Source: an uncultured Eggerthellaceae bacterium (GTDB taxonomy: Bacteria > Actinomycetota > Coriobacteriia > Coriobacteriales > Eggerthellaceae). From it: DNA of 43,675 nt. This document shows, in pieces, positions 25,173 to 33,659 of this stretch. Numbering within the stretch: position 1 is the first letter of the stretch; every line of letters starts with the position of its first letter. Both the position numbers and the translations under genes were made by a program. Below the pieces are notes generated by a model. That model was not told the DNA's origin, ran no database searches, and saw nothing but the letters and a program-made list of their open reading frames with translations. The stretch lies in contig CAIFEB010000015.1 of NCBI GenBank assembly GCA_903789375.1, positions 1 through 43,675 of the forward strand, in the 5' to 3' direction.

Positions 25173-26060
25173 CTATACTGTCGCACAGCGGTTGAGCAAA
25201 CGCCCAGCCGCCAAAATGGTCTGATCGGCGTTCTGCATGATCTTGATCTGCGGGCAGGACTGCAGGGCGACCATGCTGACGCGGTCCAGGTCGTCCAGGT
25301 GCTTTTCGAACCGGTCGAGCTTGCTCTTGAAGTCCTTGAGAACCTGGCCGGCCATGGGATCTTGCGAAGCGGCAGCCTCTTGTTCAAGTCGGGGCAGCTG
25401 GGTGGCGCGGAAATCGGCGAGCGCTTGTTGACCTGCGGCGACGTAAATCTTCAACTGCTTGCATTGGGCAACCGACCGGTCGTAGAGCTTGTCGTACATA
25501 GCGATGTCGGCCATCATCTGGGACTGGTTGCGCTCCAGCTGGGCCACGATGTCGTCGATTTGCGGCGACGCCTTCTGGTACTCACGCCGCAGCTGCTCGG
25601 TCTTGACGGCTACTTTTCCGATGATGGGGACCTTCTTCACGCCTGATAGGTTGCTCTCGTCGACGGTGGTCATGAGCTCGCGCAGGAGCTGCCCCGCTTC
25701 TCCCGTGTCCTTGCTCATGGTCTTTTCCAGGACGGTGTCGGAGAAGTCGGCCATGCCGCGCTGGGCGTCCGCGCCGTAGGTGGAATCGATGGCGGAGTCG
25801 CCGAAGTTGATCTGACGGGCGATCTCGTTGACTTTCTGCTGGTCTTCGGCGGAAAGCGCCTGGACGCGCTAGACGACGACGGCTTCGGTCTGCGATGCCG
25901 GCGCAAGGGCGGTGGTCGTCGAACCTGATGTGGGGTCCGATGCCCCGCTCATCAGGGACTCAAGGGAGACCATGGGCGCAGACGATGCATTGGCCTGCGC
26001 GGTTGGCTTGTTGCCTTCGGGTTGGGGGACGGGGGCTACGGTGATGGGTTCGTCGGACAT
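25173..26060 (-). pseudogene. telA: Degraded telA (copy B): amber codon and missing C-terminal third
   Basis: The frame starts at ATG 26058-26060 (after AAGGAGG) and reads MSDEPITVAPVPQPEG..., closely parallel to copy A. At 25869-25871 the complement reads TAG where copy A has AAG (Lys) in VVKTVSMLSP. Beyond it the frame continues without shift (RVQALSAEDQQKVNEIARQ...) up to QNADQTI, then diverges into LAAGRLLNRCATV and a stop at 25173. The segment corresponding to the last 130 or so residues of copy A, including TIGMTVPLWKSQM, is absent. Internal starts could give a 193-aa fragment, but a functional TelA is not expected. The loss of similarity at about 25216 marks the left edge of copy B. 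Confidence 0.88.
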
Positions 26061-26463
26061 GGCATCCTCCTTCGGATGATGATGCAAACACTCCACGGGG
26101 CAAAGGGCGAGACGGGCGAAGCGGTAGGGCAAGAAAGATGGGCGCTTGCTTTGGTTGACTCCGCTCGTTCTCGGATGCCTCTCATTTTAAGATATCCCGG
26201 GCACGGGCGTGGGATTGTTATACGTCCTGTTTTGTTCTCTTTTGCGGCTCCGGGTGCGAAAATAGGAAGGGCGCGACAATCGGCCGCGGGAATCGCAGAT
26301 GGACACCCTCCTTCGCTGGACTGCAGGGCGAAGTGTCAGGGTGTTGCGGTATCGGAGACGTCGCTTGGTCGTCGCGATGCTTGCCCCTGCACGCTCCGAA
26401 CGAGGGTCGAAGGCCGGAGAAGTGAAATAATGAAGGCGAACCGATTCAGGAGGGGAGGTGCCC
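26061..26463. other. Intergenic region between telA-B and nrfD-B
   Basis: 403 bases with divergent genes on each side, so promoters in both directions are expected. A TTGACT box at 26155-26160 has no well-spaced -10 partner. An AT-rich patch CATTTTAAGATAT is at 26183-26195. No gene supported. It differs from the equivalent region of copy A, which is filled by the 75-bp repeat array. Confidence 0.35.
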
Positions 26464-27405
26464 ATGACATTCAGTTCGTTGATCGCCGTCTACCTATTTC
26501 TCGGCGGAACTGCTGCAGGAACCTTTGTCGTTGCCGCGGGCATCGACTTGCTCTTTCCCGTGCTCGATACGCGCCTGGCGACGATGCCGGGGGTACCGCT
26601 CGGTGACGAAATTCGGTGGCCGTGCAAGTCGTCGACGCTTGGAGGCAACATGTCGCTGCGTCGACCAGACATCGTATGCAACGGCGCTCATCGCACTCGC
26701 GACGGGAATCCTCTGCCTTATTGCCGACCTGGGACGTCCGCACGCGTTCTATTACCTGTTCATGTTCCCGACGGCGAGTTTCGTATCGATTGGGGCCTTT
26801 GCCCTGACGTTTCTGACATTGTGCCTGGTCATCGTTCTGGTCGATGCGCTGCTTACCTTGGGCGGGCGGGGGCGTCGAGCTGCGCGCATCGCACGGGCCG
26901 TCGGAATCCCCTTCGCCGTTGTGGTCATGGTCTACACCGGTCTTCTGCTGAAAAGCGTGATGGCGGTCGGGCTCTGGCAATCGGGATGGCTTCCTGTTCT
27001 GTTCCTGTTCTCCGCGCTCTCGTGCGGATGCGCTGTGGTGATGTTCAGTGTTTGCGCGTGCGAGGATGCGCAGGTCACTCGCCGCTGGCAGCGCGCCATC
27101 GTTCTGGTAGACTTCGTCTGCGTCGTGTGCGAAACGCTTTCGGCCGCCGCTTTTCTCGTCTCGGTTTCAGGTGGAACGGGCACCGCTGCGGTGCGCCAGG
27201 TAATGCAAGGGGATCAGGCAGTACTATTTTGGGCGGGTTTCGTGGCGTGCGGAATAGCCCTGCCTGCGACGATGGAAGTCCTGTCACGGGTGACCGGGAG
27301 GACTCTGGAAGGCGGCTCGGGAGCGGCGGTAGCCGCCTGCGTCCTGATCGGCGGCCTTTGCCGCGTCTCGTCGTCGTGGCATCGGGCGTTCAGACAGCGG
27401 TATGA
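26464..27405 (+). pseudogene. NrfD/PsrC-like membrane protein, two frameshifts (copy B)
   Basis: ATG 26464 follows GGAGGTGCCC and begins MTFSSLIAVYLFLGGTAAGTF, matching copy A. From about residue 40 the sequence loses similarity. Between roughly 26580 and 26685 the correct reading moves to the next frame, where it resumes as SYATALIALATGILCLIADLG and continues through five more transmembrane segments. Near 27360-27372 it shifts back, and the last residues (ASGVQTAV) and stop at 27405 are again in the first frame. A single-frame protein is therefore lost. Either this is a pseudogene or two sequencing errors coincide. The neighbouring telA copy is also broken, which favours real decay. Confidence 0.82.
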
Positions 27406-27423
27406 AAGGAGGCGGCATTGCCG

Positions 27424-27831
27424 ATGGCGGCGAAAACCAAAGACATTCCTCCTTTCGAATTCGATGAGGACAGCACGCTTCCCTTGTGGGTCCAATTGCG
27501 CAACCGCATGGTCTATTTGATTACGACGGGGTACTACCAGCCGGGCGATAAGCTTCCCACTGTTCGAAAATACGCAGCTGAACTGCGGATTGCCTACAAT
27601 ACGGTCAGCAAAGCCTATATGGGCCTCGAACGCGACGGCTACGTTCACACAGTCCGCGGAAGCGGCGTGTTCGTCAATGAACCTCAGGAAGACCGAAATC
27701 TTGATGAACAGACGGCGAAGCTTGTCGAAGAGTTCGTCGGCAACTGTCTGGAAATGGGTCTGTCTTACGACGACATCGAAAAAACGGTGTCCGCCTACGT
27801 GAGAAAGGCGAAGGAAGATCATGAAGGCTAA
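27424..27831 (+). CDS. YtrA-type GntR family transcriptional regulator (copy B)
   Basis: 135 aa from ATG 27424. A TTG at 27418 is nearer to AGGAGG (27407-27412) and may be used instead, adding two residues. The ATG start gives the same length and the best match to copy A. The winged helix (LPLWVQLRNRMVYLITTGYY, GDKLPTVRKYAAELRIAYNT, VSKAYMGLERDGYVHTVRGS) is nearly identical in the recognition helix to copy A, so both probably bind the same kind of site. The C-terminal helices differ more. It starts 19 bases after the broken nrfD-B and overlaps the SPFH gene by 11 bases. Confidence 0.88.
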   Translation: MAAKTKDIPPFEFDEDSTLPLWVQLRNRMVYLITTGYYQPGDKLPTVRKYAAELRIAYNTVSKAYMGLERDGYVHTVRGSGVFVNEPQEDRNLDEQTAKLVEEFVGNCLEMGLSYDDIEKTVSAYVRKAKEDHEG

Positions 27832-28858
27832 ACAGAGAGCAACCCAGACTGCGGGCCAGAAGGACTCGTATCGGCGCTCAGAGATGGAGTTCGGCGTTGC
27901 TGCGGACACGTACCGGTCCGATCCAGGCAACAAGGCGACGCGTAACGGTGCCGTCGCGATTCAAATCGTGCTAGCTCTCGTGATGGGCTGTGTCGTGCTG
28001 GGCGTTTGGGATGTTGTCGCAGGTAAACTGGACCTGCTGGCCATTATCGTGTCCGTTGTCGTGTTTCTTGCCGCCCTGACTTCCATCCACGTGTGCATGG
28101 ACTGGGAACGGGTCGTTGTCATGCGGATGGGAAAGTACAACCGCCTGGCGGGGCCGGGGCTGTTCTTCACCATCCCCTTGTTCGAATTCTGCACGCTGCG
28201 GGTTGATCAGCGTATGAACGCGACGCCGTTCGGCGCCGAAGAGGCTCTGACCAGCGATTTGGTTCCTATTGATGTGGACGCTGTTCTGTTCTGGGTCATC
28301 TGGGACCCGGAAAAGGCTTGCACGGAAGTCGAGGACTGCCGCTTCGCCGTCGCGCTGACCGCCCAGACTGCCCTGCGCGATGCCATCGGCCGCGCTTCGC
28401 TTTCCAATGTGGTCATGCGGCGCCACCAACTGGACAAAGAGCTTGCCGAAGCGGTAAGCGAAAAGGTTTCGGATTGGGGCGTGTCAATCGTGTCGGTCGA
28501 GGTCAGAGACCTTATCATCCCCAAAGAGCTCCAAGAGGTCATGTCGCTTGAGGCGCAGGCGGAATGTCGCAAGAGCGCGCGGATCACGCTCATGGAAGCT
28601 GAGCGCGACGTTTCGGAGATTCTCGACGAGGTCGCGCAGACGTACAGCCACGATGCGATTGCCCTGGACCTCCGCAAGCTTCACCTGACCTACGAAGGCA
28701 TGCAGAGCAACGGCAACTCGCTCGTGGTGCCGAGCTCGTACGCGGACGGTTTCACGAACGACATTGGCTCCAGCCAAGAGGGGGTTGGACAGGCACCTCG
28801 AGGCGATGCAGCTGCGTCGACGCCAACGAAGGGCTCGGGTTCGCGTCCAGCGCGGTAG
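27821..28858 (+). CDS. SPFH/band-7 slipin-like membrane protein (copy B)
   Basis: 345 aa from ATG 27821, overlapping the end of gntR-B by 11 bases. The same order as copy A: polar N-terminus with SYRRSEMEFGVAADTYRSD, paired hydrophobic segments, band-7 domain (ERVVVMRMGKYNRLAGPGLFF, LTSDLVPIDVDAVLFW, ALRDAIGRASLSNVVMRR), then a coiled-coil tail (EAQAECRKSARITLMEAERDV, LRKLHLTYEGMQSNGNSLVV). The last 18 or so residues (RGDAAASTPTKGSGSRPAR) are a low-complexity extension not present in copy A. Unlike its upstream neighbours in copy B this gene is intact, which implies continued selection. Confidence 0.86.
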   Translation: MKAKQRATQTAGQKDSYRRSEMEFGVAADTYRSDPGNKATRNGAVAIQIVLALVMGCVVLGVWDVVAGKLDLLAIIVSVVVFLAALTSIHVCMDWERVVVMRMGKYNRLAGPGLFFTIPLFEFCTLRVDQRMNATPFGAEEALTSDLVPIDVDAVLFWVIWDPEKACTEVEDCRFAVALTAQTALRDAIGRASLSNVVMRRHQLDKELAEAVSEKVSDWGVSIVSVEVRDLIIPKELQEVMSLEAQAECRKSARITLMEAERDVSEILDEVAQTYSHDAIALDLRKLHLTYEGMQSNGNSLVVPSSYADGFTNDIGSSQEGVGQAPRGDAAASTPTKGSGSRPAR

Positions 28859-28867
28859 GAGCGGCGC

Positions 28868-28895
28868 CCGTGCGGGCGAAAGAGGGCCCGCACGG
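28868..28895 (+). terminator. GC-rich hairpin after the SPFH gene B
   Basis: CCGTGCGGGC (28868-28877) pairs perfectly with GCCCGCACGG (28886-28895) nine bases after the stop. No T run follows, so termination would be weak or factor-assisted. The same position in copy A lacks it. Confidence 0.45.
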
Positions 28896-29137
28896 TATGG
28901 TGTTTGCTCGACGCCCGCTCGTTTGCCGGAGGCGCGAGTCGTGCATGCTGCGCGAATCGTGCAGTTGCGGTAGATGTCCGTCGGAGAGACTCGGTGGCAC
29001 CATGCGCGAGCTGGGGGAAGCCCGGGGCGTGCAGCCGTTGCGGTAGTGGCGCATCCGATCGCTTCGCGGACGCCGTTTCGCCCTGCCAACGTCTCTGACC
29101 TCGTGAATTAGCCTAAAATAAAAATAGTTGGGAGTAA

Positions 29138-29185
29138 AAAATTGTCGTGCGACACCTTGATTGTCGCACGACAATTTTGTTATAA
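29138..29185 (+). promoter_or_regulatory. Promoter inside a perfect inverted repeat, upstream of reductase operon B
   Basis: Arms 29138-29154 and 29162-29178 contain the same TGTCGTGCGACA and TGTCGCACGACA as in copy A, around the loop CCTTGAT. TTGATT (29157-29162) lies in the loop; TTATAA (29180-29185) follows after 17 bases. GGGGTTCAGCTGA (29195-29207) again starts 10 bases past the -10 box. The flanking bases of the arms changed in a compensatory way (GTG/CAC in copy A, TTG/CAA here), so pairing or dyad symmetry has been kept while the sequence drifted. Confidence 0.75.
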
Positions 29186-29344
29186 AGCTCGAGAGGGGTT
29201 CAGCTGACTATCTCGTATTGAAAAGCTCGGAAAGATTGGATAAGGGGCGAAGGGTTCCTGCGCGCAAGGCGCGCGTATCGCAGCGACAAAGTTCGTTTTC
29301 GTCTTCGTTGGGTTTCTGCGCGAATCATCGTACGCTCAGGCGCG

Positions 29345-29560
29345 TTTGTCGTGGGCAATCGCACCAGCGCCGACGGGGCTGATACGCGAATCTCCGGACG
29401 CTCCTGCGTCTGACCTGGGAAATCGAATCGTCGCCGGTGGGGTTGATGCACGATTCGACGCGCGCCACGGAGCGCCTGCTCTGGGCAATCGCATCAGCCC
29501 CGATGAGGCTGATGCATGCCGCACGCTCCAGTGCGTCTGCCCTGCGCGCCCAACACTTTC
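29345..29560. repeat. Degenerate tandem repeat, about 65 bp period, three to four units
   Basis: TGGGCAATCGCACCAGC at 29352, TGGGAAATCGAATCGTC at 29416 and TGGGCAATCGCATCAGC at 29482 each precede a GGNGTTGATGC/GGGCTGATAC-type segment. The spacing is 64 and 66 bp, and a partial fourth unit follows. They lie in the leader between the operator-promoter and the DmsC-like gene of copy B. The equivalent leader in copy A is only about 270 bases and has no clear array. No gene is supported in 28896-29137 or 29208-29648. Confidence 0.55.
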
Positions 29561-29648
29561 CGAGCACGGCACGCGCCGTCGAGCGCGTCATCTGAGTTCG
29601 TTCGCGCCGCGGAGATGGCGGCGCGAACCTGAAGAAGGAGGGGAACGC

Positions 29649-30416
29649 ATGGGACTCGAATCCCTGTTTCTGTTCACGCTCTTAGGGGGTCTTGCGGCAG
29701 GCGCATACGTCGTTGAGACCATCTATCAGCGCAAACGCGAAGGCGCACGCCCGTGGCTCGTGCCTCTGGTCGTGGTTGTCCTGTTCCTGGTGGGCATGAT
29801 TGCCGCCTCAACGCACGTGCACAATCTCGGCCGTGCGTTCGGCGCGGTGGCGAGCGGCACCATCAACTTTGGCGCCGGCATGACGTGCGAGGTCGCGGTG
29901 TCCGCGTGCTTCTTCGTCTTGGCGCTCATTGACTGCATCATCACCGCAGTGCGCAAGAGCAGCCCGTTTGCGCTGCGCGTCGTTGCGGCGATCATGGGCT
30001 TGCTGGCTATGCTTCTCATGGGCACTGCCTACATCGACGTGTACGGGAACCTCGTCTGGTGCAACGCTCCAGCGACCGTTCTCACGTTCCTCGCGGGCGA
30101 CCTGGCTGGCGGCCTTGCTCTGTACGCGCTTCTGACCTCAGCGGACTACGCCAAGCTCCGCGTTCCGTTCGTCGTCATCAACGTTGTGTTCGCGCTCGGC
30201 CTGTGCCTTGAGATCGCGGTGTTTTCCGCCTGCGGCATCAGTCCCGCGGCGCAGGTCGCCGGCTTGGTCATCGCTCCGGTGCTTTCGAGCGTGTTTGCAG
30301 CGCTGTCGAACCGCATCGGCAACCAGAAGGCGCTCGCGATCCTGGTGTTCGCGCTCGCGTTCGTCGGCATCGCCATCGCCCGGTTCTCGTTCTACGCGAC
30401 CGGTGCTCTTTTCTAG
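29649..30416 (+). CDS. DmsC-like membrane anchor subunit (copy B)
   Basis: 255 aa from ATG 29649, preceded by GAAGGAGGGGAACGC. Begins MGLESLFLFTLLGGLAAGAY, almost the same as copy A, and shares ASTHVHNLGRAFGAV, GTINFGAGMTCEVAVSACF and VYGNLVWCNAPATV. Eight transmembrane segments. It would donate menaquinol electrons to the FeS subunit of the second reductase. It is the first gene of operon B, with 18 bases before the Mo subunit start. Confidence 0.85.
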   Translation: MGLESLFLFTLLGGLAAGAYVVETIYQRKREGARPWLVPLVVVVLFLVGMIAASTHVHNLGRAFGAVASGTINFGAGMTCEVAVSACFFVLALIDCIITAVRKSSPFALRVVAAIMGLLAMLLMGTAYIDVYGNLVWCNAPATVLTFLAGDLAGGLALYALLTSADYAKLRVPFVVINVVFALGLCLEIAVFSACGISPAAQVAGLVIAPVLSSVFAALSNRIGNQKALAILVFALAFVGIAIARFSFYATGALF

Positions 30417-30434
30417 AAGTCAGGGGGAATTGAC

Positions 30435-33068
30435 ATGATTTCATCTCAGGCTATTTCCCGCCGGGGGTTCATCGAGGCTTCGGGCGCGGTCGTCGCCGGC
30501 GCAGCTGCGCTGTCGATGGTCGGCTGCTCGTCCGGCACGACTCTCCAAGCGGCGGACAAGCACGAGCTGCCCACCGACCCTGCCAAGGACGGCGAATGGG
30601 TTTCGGCGGCGTGCTGGCACAACTGCGGCGGCCGTTGCATGAACAAGGTCATGGTGAAGGACGGCGCTGTCGTTCGCCAGAAGACCGACGACACCCATGC
30701 CGATTCGATCGACTACCCGCAGCAGCGCGGCTGCGTGCGCGGCAAGGCGCAGCAGCAGCAATGCTTCGGTGCGGACCGCATCCTGCATCCGCTTAAGCGC
30801 AAGGGCTGGCAGCCGGGCGGCGGCGACAACTCCAACGGCCAGATGCGCGGCAAGGACGAGTGGGAGGTCATCAGCTGGGACGAGGCAATCAGCCTGGCCA
30901 GCCAGGAAATCAAGCGCATCTCCGACGAGTATGGCCCGACTGGCTTCTACTGCAAGGCCAACAACGCGACGCTCAACGTGCTCTCGGGCTACGTGCGTGG
31001 GTGGGACACCACGTCGCACGGCACTTACACGCTCAACACGACGCTCATGGGCCTCACCGCGACCGACTGCGGAACCGGTGCGGCGGATACGGCGAACGAT
31101 CGTTTCGACTTGCCCAACGCGGACTACATCGTCATGTGGTCATCGAATCCCACCTGGTCAGCGCCGGGTACGCCGTTTAACTATTGGCTTGCTGCGCGCG
31201 ACGCCGGCACGAAGTTCATCTGCATCGACCCGCTGTACAACGCGTCGGCGCAGACGCTCGGCGCCGACTGGGTCCCCGTGCGCCCCGGCACCGACATGGC
31301 GCTCATGTTCGCCATCGCCTACGAAATGATGCGCCTCGACGAAGCCGAGGGCAACATCGTAGACTGGGACTTCCTGAACACGTGCACCGTGGGTTTCGAC
31401 GCCGACCACATGCCCGATGACGCGACAGTCGACGAGAACCTGAAGGACTACATCCTGGGCGCCTACGACGGCACGCCGAAGACCCCCGAATGGGCCCAGC
31501 CCATCTGCGGCGTTGAGCCGGCGAAGGTCACCGAACTCGCGCGTATTCTGGGCAAGCAAAACAAGGTCATGCTGCTGCACAACTACGGCATGGCACGCTG
31601 CAACGGTGCGGAGATGCTGCCCCAGATGTACATCGCCCTGGGCGCGATGGGTGGTCATATGGGCAAATCAGGCCATGCGACGGCGTCGGTCTACCATGCG
31701 AACGCCGGTAACGGCGGTGCACGTCTGGTTACGGCCGGAGCTGCGAGCCTGCCCAAGACGTCGGATCCCATCACCACGGGCGTTCGCCAGCCGCAGATGT
31801 ACGAGATCATCAAGAACGGTGGCGGCCATACTCAGGATGTCGCGAATGCATACGGAGCGTTCCATGCCGCCAATCCGACGGAGCTCGGTCCCATCAAGTG
31901 CATCTACCACATGACCGATGCCACGCTGCAGACCTCGCTCAACCAGAAGGAGGGTATCGAAGCCCATCGCGCCGTCGACTTCGTCTTGACGCTCGCGCAG
32001 TTCATGACGACGAACGCGCGCTATTCCGACATCGTCCTGCCGGTCACGACGGAATGGGAGCGCTGCGGAGGTTTCGGCAGCTACACCAACCGCGAGTACC
32101 TGGAGTTCTACACGCAGGTCACCAAGCCGCTCGGCGAGGCAAAGACCGACCAGGAGATCGGCAAGCTGCTGATCGCCGGCGTCGGCAAGGACCCCAACCT
32201 CGCGTACGACCGCTCGGAGGAGCAGCAGCTGTACGAGCAGATCGCAGGCTGCAAGGTCATGGGCGACGACGGTCAGATGAAGACCCTGGTCACGCTGACG
32301 GCCGAGGATATCAAGTCGCTCGGCGCCGAGGGCACGCCGCAGGAGGGCGTCATCACGCTGCAGCAGCTCAAGGACGGCGCGGGGTATCAATTTCCGCGCA
32401 AGAAAGGCGACCAGTACGGCCACATCGGCTTCAAGGACTTCGTTGACGACCCCGAGGGGCACCCGCTCAAGAGTCATTCCGGCAAGCTGGAAATCTACTG
32501 CCAGGCGCGTTATGACCTGTTGGCGTCGTTCGGCTTCCCGGGCATCGAGCAGTACAAGCCGTACCCGACCTACATCGTGCCGGTCGTGGGCTATGAGTCG
32601 ACGTTCGTCGACGGCAAGATCGGCGGGGCGAAGGGCGACTATCCCTTCCTGATGTTCAACCCGCACTACCTGCGCCGCTCGCATTCGGTGTTCGACAACT
32701 GCCCGTGGCTGCGCGAGACGTGGGCTAACCCCGTGTTCATGGCGCGATCCGATGCCGAAAGCCTCGGCATCGAGGACGGCGACACGGTGCTCATCAGCAC
32801 GCCCCATGGCCAGAGCATCCGCCATGCGGCGCTGCTCGACATCCTGATGCCGGGCATCGTCGGTGTGCCGCACGGCGCATGGGTCGACGTGGACGAGTCG
32901 ACCGGCATCGACCATGCAGGCTCTGACAACTATCTGATCGGCAGCGAGTATGCGGGCATGGGCGTCTCCGGCTACAACAACCAGATCTGCGCCATCAGCA
33001 AGTATTCCGGCGCCGCGCTGGGACGCGATTGCGACATGCCGGCGCGCTGGAACGCGGACGAGGCCTAG
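30435..33068 (+). CDS. Tat-exported molybdopterin oxidoreductase, DMSO reductase family (copy B)
   Basis: 877 aa from ATG 30435, after AGGGGGAATTGAC. Twin-arginine motif SRRGFIEAS and possible lipobox Cys31 (LSMVGC) as in copy A. Cluster ligands C60, C64, C68, C100. Presumed Mo ligand Ser194 in DTTSHGTY. The first 120 residues and the C-terminal cofactor domain closely follow copy A. The region just before the Mo ligand (FYCKANNATLNVLSGYVRGW) and the block around residues 430-500 are quite different, including an extra stretch rich in Gly and Asn (IIKNGGGHTQDVANAYGAF). That pattern suggests a changed substrate pocket with the electron path conserved. Confidence 0.9.
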   Translation: MISSQAISRRGFIEASGAVVAGAAALSMVGCSSGTTLQAADKHELPTDPAKDGEWVSAACWHNCGGRCMNKVMVKDGAVVRQKTDDTHADSIDYPQQRGCVRGKAQQQQCFGADRILHPLKRKGWQPGGGDNSNGQMRGKDEWEVISWDEAISLASQEIKRISDEYGPTGFYCKANNATLNVLSGYVRGWDTTSHGTYTLNTTLMGLTATDCGTGAADTANDRFDLPNADYIVMWSSNPTWSAPGTPFNYWLAARDAGTKFICIDPLYNASAQTLGADWVPVRPGTDMALMFAIAYEMMRLDEAEGNIVDWDFLNTCTVGFDADHMPDDATVDENLKDYILGAYDGTPKTPEWAQPICGVEPAKVTELARILGKQNKVMLLHNYGMARCNGAEMLPQMYIALGAMGGHMGKSGHATASVYHANAGNGGARLVTAGAASLPKTSDPITTGVRQPQMYEIIKNGGGHTQDVANAYGAFHAANPTELGPIKCIYHMTDATLQTSLNQKEGIEAHRAVDFVLTLAQFMTTNARYSDIVLPVTTEWERCGGFGSYTNREYLEFYTQVTKPLGEAKTDQEIGKLLIAGVGKDPNLAYDRSEEQQLYEQIAGCKVMGDDGQMKTLVTLTAEDIKSLGAEGTPQEGVITLQQLKDGAGYQFPRKKGDQYGHIGFKDFVDDPEGHPLKSHSGKLEIYCQARYDLLASFGFPGIEQYKPYPTYIVPVVGYESTFVDGKIGGAKGDYPFLMFNPHYLRRSHSVFDNCPWLRETWANPVFMARSDAESLGIEDGDTVLISTPHGQSIRHAALLDILMPGIVGVPHGAWVDVDESTGIDHAGSDNYLIGSEYAGMGVSGYNNQICAISKYSGAALGRDCDMPARWNADEA

Positions 33069-33080
33069 GGGGGATAACGT

Positions 33081-33659
33081 ATGAGCGTTGGATTCTATTT
33101 CGACATGACGCGCTGCACCGGGTGCCGCGCGTGCCAGGTCGTGTGCAAGGACAAGAACCGCCTCGAGGTGGGAACGCTGTACCGCGAGGCCCATTCGTAT
33201 TCAGTTGGATCGTTCCCCTCGGTGCAGGCGTACAGCTACTCGTTCGGCTGCAACCACTGCGAGGACCCGATTTGCCTGAAGAACTGCCCGGTCGGCGCCA
33301 TCTACAAGGCCGAGGACGGGACGGTCATCCAGGATCAGAGCAAGTGCATCGGCTGCCGCATGTGCGTTATGTCGTGCCCGTACGGCCAGCCCAAGTACTT
33401 CCCCGAGAAGGGCGTTTCCGGCAAGTGCGACGGCTGCTACGGCCTGCGCCAGAACGGAAGCGACCCGGCGTGCGTTGCCGGTTGCCCCAACCGGGCGCTC
33501 GAGTTCGGCGATTTGGACAAGCTGCGCGTCGAGCACGGTCCCGAGCTGGACGACGGCAGCATCGTGGTGCTGCCGGACCCCGACGAGACGCATCCGAACG
33601 TGCTCATCAAGGCGAAGGATTGCGCGTTTGACGAGGGGTACCGCGAGCTGACCTGGTAA
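33081..33659 (+). CDS. Four-cluster ferredoxin subunit, DmsB-like (copy B)
   Basis: 192 aa from ATG 33081, 12 bases after the Mo subunit stop, with AGGGGGGATAAC before it. The four cysteine groups match copy A position for position (CTGCRACQVVC, CNHCEDPICLKNC, CIGCRMCVMSC, CDGC ... CVAGC). The length is identical. It would serve as the electron-transfer subunit of the second complex. The high similarity suggests the FeS subunits could in principle be exchanged between complexes; this is an inference. Confidence 0.92.
   Translation: MSVGFYFDMTRCTGCRACQVVCKDKNRLEVGTLYREAHSYSVGSFPSVQAYSYSFGCNHCEDPICLKNCPVGAIYKAEDGTVIQDQSKCIGCRMCVMSCPYGQPKYFPEKGVSGKCDGCYGLRQNGSDPACVAGCPNRALEFGDLDKLRVEHGPELDDGSIVVLPDPDETHPNVLIKAKDCAFDEGYRELTW

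Noticed and set aside
19470-33068. Assignment of the Mo enzymes as dopamine or catechol dehydroxylases, known from this bacterial group
   Set aside because: These proteins are shorter and accompanied by DmsB/DmsC-type subunits and TorD; sequence alone gives no support for a catechol substrate.
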